From Rhynchosporium graminicola (Eukaryota > Ascomycota > Leotiomycetes > Helotiales > Ploettnerulaceae), in assembly GCA_900074885.1 (NCBI GenBank), contig FJUW01000001.1, positions 1-64,000 of the forward strand: a DNA stretch of 64,000 bases, given 5' to 3'. Below the pieces are notes generated by a model. That model saw only the letters and a program-made list of their open reading frames with translations. It had not been told where the DNA came from and did no database searches. Positions 58,024 through 64,000 of this stretch are shown here, piece by piece. Each line of letters opens with the position of its first letter. Position 1 is the first letter of the stretch. A program made the translations under genes and the position numbers.

Positions 58024-58841
58024 CTAACCATCCACCTTCTCCCCTCTCGCAGGTCTCCGCATAACAACATGACTTTCCTCCTCCTTGTATTCCTCCCCTC
58101 CCTCATACTTCCACAACTTCAACCTCATCATCTCAAACTCCACAAATCCAAACTTCTTATACAAATCCAAACCCTCTTTCGAAGCAGCCAACACACACTG
58201 CAAGCCCATCTCATCAATACCTGCGAGACCGGCTTCAAGTAGCCGGGTTCCAATACCGCGTCTTTGATGTTCAGGGGATACGATGAGGACAGCGAGTTCT
58301 AGGAAGGAGTCAGTTGAGCTAGGTTTTTGGGGAAGGAGGAATTTGTGATGACGATTCCTGAGGGGAAGTGGGTAGACATACTGGCATAATCTCGACCCTT
58401 CGTACTCCTAACCATATGCCCATCCGCAACAAGGAAGACATCCTCGCAAAACCTGACATTGGCTCCAATACCCCAACCGCTTCCCTTCTTCTCACCTGCA
58501 CCATCCTCTTCTTTCTCTTCTTGACCTTCATTTTTATCATCCGCTTGCAAGCTCTTCTCACTCTCCCGCCCAACAACGAAGCTCCACACCGCAGCCCCAG
58601 CGATAAGTTCCTCCCCGTTCTCATCCCGCGAAATAACTTTCGTAACCCCTCCTTCAGTTGCCACACTCCCCTGCTTCGCTAACCCCTTCGCTCTCTCTTC
58701 AATATTAGCATCTGAACCACGCTGAGGTCCAAAAGCTATGCTTGAGAACGGAGTATTATAGAAGACTCTGTTCTCCAGAGTTGCGACTTGGTGAAAGTCC
58801 TCAGGTGAGGTAGCTCGGGAGATTGTTATGGGTAAAGTCAT
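58024..58841 (-). CDS. GNAT-family N-acetyltransferase
   Basis: The exons are 58841-58382 and 58298-58024 (244 residues), with an 83-nt intron. The second exon has the acetyl-CoA-binding motif A, LAVLIVSPEHQRRGIGTRLL (Q/RxxGxG/A as QRRGIG), followed by ASKEGLDLYKKFGFVEFEM, the typical GNAT C-terminal strand-helix. The first exon has the N-terminal RATSPEDFHQVATLE block. It also has a highly charged insert near residues 100-120 (DDKNEGQEEKEEDGAGEKK) in place of the usual loop between strands. The substrate (small molecule or protein) cannot be told from sequence. Confidence 0.88.
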
Positions 58842-59395
58842 GATGGGTGATTATGTTTTGTTTCTTGCAGCCTGTTGATATTTGCTTGCTCTTTGTGACT
58901 GAATAAGGGAAGAGAGTTTTTGTACATGCACGATCTTACATAAACGTTCGTCGGTTCCCATTTCTCTTTTCTGTCCATTTCGAAAAGCCGCCTTGCATAC
59001 CGTAATGCAATATGAGGAGGAGTGGATGCTTGGCAATGCTTGTCCGCGTGAGTCATATGCCGACTTCAGTTAGCAAGCAGGAGAGAGAACAGGAGGGGAT
59101 GTATCTTCGGATACAAGATATTCGGTTGGTTGAAGCTACATTTTATACCTTACCGCTACCTAGACTTAGAAGAAGGCTCGGCTAGGAGGTCGTAAACGAA
59201 AATAGAAACAAAACAAACGAGTCAGAGTTGGTAGGCAGCATGGCGTGCGGGTTTCCTACGGACGCTTGTTGATCATGATGGCAATGGCAATGGCTGTGAA
59301 ACATGTTACTTTCTGTCGCAGGAAGAGAAAATTTATAGCAATCGAAGCACTATAAGCTCTAGATCCGGGGTACATCAATCATCAACTCATACATG
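58842..59395. other. Spacer, no gene supported
   Basis: Promoter of the GNAT gene and 3' region of the next minus-strand gene; no further feature seen. Confidence 0.5.
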
Positions 59396-60591
59396 TCAAC
59401 TTAAAGCCTTCCAATCAACACCGACGCCCCATTTCTCGCCCTCAACAACCACTTCCCAGACTGGCCCTTTGATACCCACCATCTTGCCCTTCTCAACTGG
59501 ATTTCCCTTCTGTAGTCCCGTCCCTGCTCCCTCACCAGCAAGAATAACCTTTACCACACCAAGCGTATCCAACGTCTCCCCACTACCTTCATCTTTGAAC
59601 TCCTTGTTATCAATACTTACGACCTGCCTTCCCCTGACCATTGTCATCCCCTCCTTCGAATTTCCACTTACTCCCTCTACCATTACTTTGACTACCCATT
59701 CCTCCCTCTTCTTACCCCTCATCTCAATCCCAGGTATCGCCCCCTCCAGATTCATCAGCCAATCCCTCACTTCCACCGCTAAACCACCAGCAACGTATTT
59801 CTGTCCTTTTCTATGCGGGGAGAACTGTTCCGGGAGGGGATCTGTCTGTGTTTGCGCATCCGAGGAAGGATCTGGTGGGCGGAAACGTGGAGGTTTGAGA
59901 AAGGGTGTTGGATTGGGGTAATTGGAAGGGAGGGTGGAAGATGGTGTTGATTGTGGGAGAGGTGTTGAGAGGAGGAAACGTGGCGCTGTAGTAGAGAGTG
60001 GACGACGAGATGCGGGTGGTGAGGAGAGGATGGGGACGGATGAGGAGGGTTCGATTTCGTTGTTGTATTTGTCATCGTCTAGCAGCATTTCTTCCTCTCT
60101 GCCATTTTGCTGTTCATCTAAGTCGACCTGCGAGGTTGTAGATAGACGTCGACGCTTAGGACTTGGTTCCTCTAACTTATAATCATCTTCCAGATCATCA
60201 GACTGATACTCTTTCAGTAGATCATCCTGCTCTTCATTGGAGTCGTGGACATTTTGCGGTTCATCATCGGAAGAGAGTTCGATGGCATCGTGGCTCTTAG
60301 GCGTTCTGCTCGCAGGCGTGACAAATCGCGCTGTAGATGGCGTAAACCGGAGCGGAGGGAGTGTCTGTGAGGCTGTTGGTCGAGGAGTGGAGGAGAACGT
60401 AAATCGCGGTGTTGAGTTAAATTGGGGTTGGGTACTTGGCTGCGGGGTGTGTTCTTGTGCCAGCGGGGTATCGCGAACAGCTGGGCGTTCCTTTTTGATC
60501 ACGAAGCGATGAGGCGATGGCGTCTTGGAGAAAGGATCAGCAGCTACTCAAGGATATAGGAAGATATACTTACGACCGGCGGGGGAGGCAT
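59396..60591 (-). CDS. Unrecognised protein with disordered N-terminus and a folded C-terminal domain
   Basis: An 18-nt first exon (60591-60574, MPPPPV) is followed by a 50-nt intron, then exon 60523-59396 (381 residues). The N-terminal two thirds are Ser/Thr/Pro-rich and acidic, with repeated STPRF/TAPRF-like pieces, a SSDDE acidic patch and a nuclear-signal-like KRRR. From about residue 235 the sequence changes to a compact domain, starting SPHRKGQKYVAGGLAVEVRDWL and continuing with alternating strands (EEWVVKVMVEGV, VVKVILAG, GPVWEVVVEGEKWGVGVDW), which could be an OB-fold or similar beta barrel. I do not recognise the family. The patch SPHRFVIKKE near residue 8 echoes SPHRKGQ at the domain start. 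A nuclear, DNA-related role is speculation. Confidence 0.8.
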
Positions 60592-61158
60592 TTTTGAAGC
60601 CTCATGTCGCAAGGCTGAGGATGGAGACAGAGACGGCGTCTAATGATGACGGGGATTAAGATCGTCGGCGGTTTAAGCTTCTGTCTGATCTTTGATCAAA
60701 TAAGCTTTACAGTATCCTCTCTTCCAGCACATCGCTCGCTTCCTAGTCAACATCAACATTGATATCCTTTAATTGTTGAACCTCACATTTTTGAAAATTT
60801 CAACACTGCGGTATTAAAACTCGATCAGCGTGCTGAATTGACTAGGGCCGAACGCCCATGATCGAGAAATGCATGATGCTTTTCTCTATCGAACCCCACA
60901 GCGGCATGACGTCTGGAGCTATGACGAACCTCCTCCGTCTCATTGGAGTTTTCTAGTGAGTAGTGAGTGACTTTCAAGCTTAGGGTAAAAGTCTCGAGTC
61001 GCGTTCCTTTCTGTGTTTTGATTGCGCCCTCTCTCTCTCCGACTCCTCTTTCATACTTGGGAATTTCCGAGATATCTTTTATTTTTTTCTAAAATATTTT
61101 CGAGTCCCTCAAGAATAAATAGGAGTTCGAAGAGCACTGCTCCTCAACAGTTGCCAAT
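60592..61158. promoter_or_regulatory. Divergent promoter between the unrecognised gene and the MFS gene
   Basis: 567 bp separate the two start codons. Near the MFS side there is a pyrimidine-rich block (61026-61053, ctctctctctccgactcctc), a common feature of highly expressed fungal promoters. No specific operator recognised. Confidence 0.45.
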
Positions 61159-62753
61159 ATGGCGAAACTTCAATCTATCTTCACCAAGAAAAATGAAGTT
61201 GTACTCTTTTCCAGTACAGCAATTGCTCTATACGGATATGATCAAGGTGAGTTTACCTCTTTACCAAAATTACCACTCTCTAACATATTACAGGAATGAT
61301 GTCCCTAATCAACACCAATCGTTCTTACCTCAAAACAATGCAAATCAAAGAAGAATCACCCATAGTCGGAATCATAGTTTCCGTCTACTATCTTGGGTGT
61401 GCGATTGGAGCTATTATTGCCTCCTATCTCGGAGACAAGAAAGGCCGCAAGCCCTCAATATTCACCTGTCTTGCAACTACTGCACTGGGTAATATCCTGA
61501 TGTTCATTTCGGGATTCACTATGAATGGTAGTTCTACCTGGAACGGCGGAGCCATAGCATGTATGCTCGTCGGTCGAGTAGTCATGGGTCTAGGCGTCGG
61601 AGGAATCGACGCCGTCATCCCAGTCTACAGCAGTGAACTCTCATCCGACGGAGCTCGAGGTCGTGCTTTGGCCCAAGAGTTCCAGATGAACATTTTCGGT
61701 CTACTCATGGCCTACGGTATCAACATGGCTGTTACCTACGGTCTCGGGAAGGACAATCAATGGGCATGGCGTGTGCCTATCGTAGCGATGCAAATCTTCC
61801 CCATCCTGCTTATGTCCTTCATTAGTCGCTTGCCAGAATCACCACGCTGGTTCGTGAGTCAAGAACGAGGCGATGATGCGAAGAAAGCTCTCTCCACAAT
61901 CTACAGCAAGGAAGATGCGAAGTCTAAATTGGAAGAACTACAAGAAGCGCACGATAACGAGAGTGATGAGATAGTAGGATATAAAGACATGCTCCTCCCA
62001 AGCGGATCACAATTCCACCCTAGTATGGTCACTGTAATGGGACAAGTCAACCAAGCACTTACCGGCTATGGAGCTGTATCAGTGTACGGACCACAGATCT
62101 TCGAACTCCTCGGGTTCGGAACCACAAAGGCAGAGTTTCTCACGCTCGGGAACTACGTATCATATTTCCTGATGATGACCTTTGCTTGGCTGACTATCGA
62201 TGTCTACGGGAGAAGGAAACTCATGGTCTGGGGTTCCTTCGGTCTCTCGACCTCTTTCCTCATCTTGACTCTCTTCGGTGGCTTGGCAGAGACTAACATT
62301 CCTGCTCTCGCGGTCGAGATTCCTGGAAGCATCACACTATTCATAGCTACAGCCATTTTCGGCATTGGATGGCTCGCAACCGTATGGCTCATCCCGACCG
62401 AGATCTTCCCTAGCACAGCACGCGCGCAAGGCTCAGCGATCTCGGTCATAATATGGGGATTAGCCAATTTTGCGATTACCTTGCTCACGCCTATTGGATT
62501 CAATAACCTAAAATATTGGCTGTTTTTGGTGTTTGCGGCTACGAATGCTTTCGCGGGCTGGTGGACTTGGACGTACACGCCGGAGAGTGGAGGCAGGAGC
62601 TTTGAGGAGAACCAGGAGTTCTTTGATAGTGCGAAGGATGAAGGGAGCTGGGTCGTGAGGAAGGTTGATGGAGGAAAGTTCAAAGGTATGCCGGGGAAGA
62701 AGGAGGGTGATGAGGAGGGAGAGAGAGCACCATTGTTGAGAGGTGGGAGATAG
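61159..62753 (+). CDS. MFS sugar transporter
   Basis: The exons are 61159-61246 and 61294-62753 (515 residues), with an intron of 47 nt after the GYDQ codons. Sugar-porter motifs are present: GYDQGMMS in helix 1, LGDKKGRKPS after helix 2, RVVMGLGVGG, PVYSSELS, PESPRWFVSQ at the end of the N-half, then DVYGRRKL, WLIPTEIFPSTARAQGSA and TPESGGRSFEE. Twelve hydrophobic segments fit the fold. The plasma membrane is the likely site; the substrate is a hexose, disaccharide or related compound and cannot be fixed. The short N-terminus before helix 1 is typical. The C-terminal tail ends in a charged GEEGERAPLLRGG-like stretch. Confidence 0.93.
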
Positions 62754-63915
62754 ATGATGACGGATGTGCGAATGTATTGATGATCATGTAAAGGTGTATA
62801 AGGGGAACTAGGAGGGAGAACTGAGATAATGAAGAGGATCGTAGAATCAACCAGGATACCTAGATGTGATAGCTTTCACAGCCTAGCATTCGGCCGTCTC
62901 TGAACGTGAGTCCGGTCCGAGTCGATGGGACTGGAGACGCACTCTACGAGAGGTATCTCTCAAATATCCAAGTATTTACTTCTGAGGTACGAAGTGATCA
63001 TCTACATCAAAAGCGAGATACGACACGGGGATATAACAAAATCGTACCCAGGACCTTAACATACATGGACATATCGGCGCAGTTTGCCAATTTTCTCCTC
63101 TGGCATGCCAATCACCTGCAGTAATCTAGCCGCATGGATCATTGGCTGAAAGTACAAACAGACTTTACGAGTGATCCTTGAACAGACGTTAGACTTCGTC
63201 GAGATCGGCTCCTACAATAAATTTGCCTGAAGTGAAACAGAATCGCTCTCTTAGGCTGTCTCGAAAAGCCTGTGCTGGGACCAAGCTGATCAAAAACAGA
63301 CAAAGAGTACTTCTGGCATCTTTTGAAAGAGCGGAAGGATGAACGATGTACGAAGCATTCTCGATGGCGAGAAGGTACTTAAATTGGTATGAATCTGCTT
63401 CGTTTCGGGGGTGGCATTTCAAATCAGCCCGTACAAAATGAAGAACGGACATGGAGGACTTGATCACTAAATTGCTCTTACAACATGACCTTGAATATCG
63501 CCGCGCGACTTCAACGGGGTCCTCATGGCATATAGAATAAGGCGACTGACTCAGCATCTGCGAGTGAATCCCCGCTGAAGGAAGTTTGATGTCCTTGGAA
63601 TGGTTTGCTAAGTATGGGATGTGCCTGGAGCCAGGCTGATGGAGAATTTGTCTATTTGTGACATTTTAGTACATACGTGTAACACTCTCTTTGCTCAGAC
63701 GCCTCGCCTTGCCCACTTATGCTTTCTGGACACAATGAAATGCCCCTGTTGGACTCGAGGAATTCGTACAGCCCACATCACGTCGGGTCTCTCTTGGCTG
63801 CCATTGTTGGCAGATCGGTAGCTTCTCGGATGTTAGCGTCTGTCCTCATGATTTCCAGCATCCATCTCCTCCTCTCTGCGGCTCTTTCCGTCTAGAACTT
63901 CCCCTTCGCTGCCCT
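62754..63915. other. Spacer, no gene supported
   Basis: A 122-codon open frame on the minus strand (63189-63557) has no domain and no convincing splice partners; I do not call it. Confidence 0.45.
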
Positions 63916-63999
63916 CTATTCTCCCTTGAGAGCCAGATCGATTCTCTTAGCACGATCTTCCCTAGCCTTCCTCCTCCTTGGACCCCATGACGCCTTCAC
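63916..63999 (-). CDS. Possible C-terminal end of a gene running off the window
   Basis: The minus-strand frame open to the window edge ends with a basic, helix-prone tail (GPRRRKAREDRAKRIDLALKGE then TAG at 63918-63916). The composition looks coding. Only 28 codons are visible, so the family cannot be named. Confidence 0.3.
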   Translation of the reverse strand: MKASWGPRRRKAREDRAKRIDLALKGE

Positions 64000-64000
64000 C

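Noticed and set aside
48983..62753. Secondary-metabolite gene cluster around the Zn2Cys6 regulator and MFS transporter
   Set aside because: No backbone enzyme (PKS, NRPS, terpene cyclase) or tailoring oxidases are present; the neighbours are unrelated.
63189..63557. 122-codon minus-strand frame
   Set aside because: Protein-like in places but no domain, no promoter or intron support; not called.
1..64000. CRISPR array, operon, riboswitch or bacterial-type defence system
   Set aside because: The window is eukaryotic (introns, RIP, 5S gene with Pol III terminator); no direct-repeat/spacer array is present.

Overview
The window looks like a chromosomal piece of a filamentous ascomycete (Pezizomycotina), most likely a leotiomycete. 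Four things point there. The genes carry short 50-130 nt GT-AG introns. A transposon island has lost CA and TG dinucleotides and turned CAG codons into TAG, the mark of repeat-induced point mutation (RIP). There is a lone dispersed 5S rRNA gene. The protein families are fungal: Zn2Cys6 regulator, Aft1-type bZIP, fungal GT2 glycosyltransferase, neutral trehalase, fungal NBR1. The class assignment is inference; the RIP pattern and gene structures are read directly.

Layout. 1-7.9 kb is a RIP-degraded retrotransposon island. It holds the pol half, cut by the window edge, and 3' LTR of a Ty3/gypsy element (A, plus strand), joined at 2983/2984 to the LTR-gag-protease half of a related element (B, minus strand), then a third LTR with its polypurine tract, then a Ty1/copia RNase H remnant. 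7.9-11.9 kb is non-coding apart from a 5S rRNA gene at 10335. From 11.9 to 39.9 kb seven genes all lie on the minus strand: an Atf1/CREB-type bZIP regulator, a GST-fold protein, an NBR1-type autophagy receptor, a Btz (CASC3/MLN51) exon-junction protein, a secreted plant-like LRR protein, a BTB protein and neutral trehalase. They are separated by unusually long spacers (1-4 kb), several full of 4-5 bp tandem repeats. 40-48.9 kb is a gene-poor stretch of decayed coding patches, a diverged 100-bp direct repeat, a perfect hairpin and a MITE. From 48.98 kb to the end genes are denser and on mixed strands: GT2 glycosyltransferase (+), secreted thioredoxin-like (-), Zn2Cys6 regulator (+), GNAT acetyltransferase (-), an unrecognised conserved-looking protein (-) and an MFS sugar transporter (+). 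A possible gene tail (-) runs off the right edge.

How the genes relate. I see no biosynthetic cluster or defence island; most are housekeeping or signalling genes. The one regulatory thread is that TGACGT (CRE-type) sites, the class bound by Atf1-like bZIP proteins, cluster in the upstream region of the bZIP gene itself, and one lies in the trehalase promoter beside CCCCT/AGGGG stress elements. Atf1-type factors control trehalose and stress genes in other fungi.

Most novel-looking items: a 162-bp MITE family with two equal-length copies (33801 and 47612); the secreted plant-type LRR protein; a trehalase whose usual Ca2+-site ligands appear replaced; a Zn2Cys6 gene whose zinc cluster depends on choosing the first of two neighbouring splice acceptors; and an unrecognised 381-residue protein. 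Exon coordinates were derived by hand from splice signals and reading-frame continuity and need transcript support.
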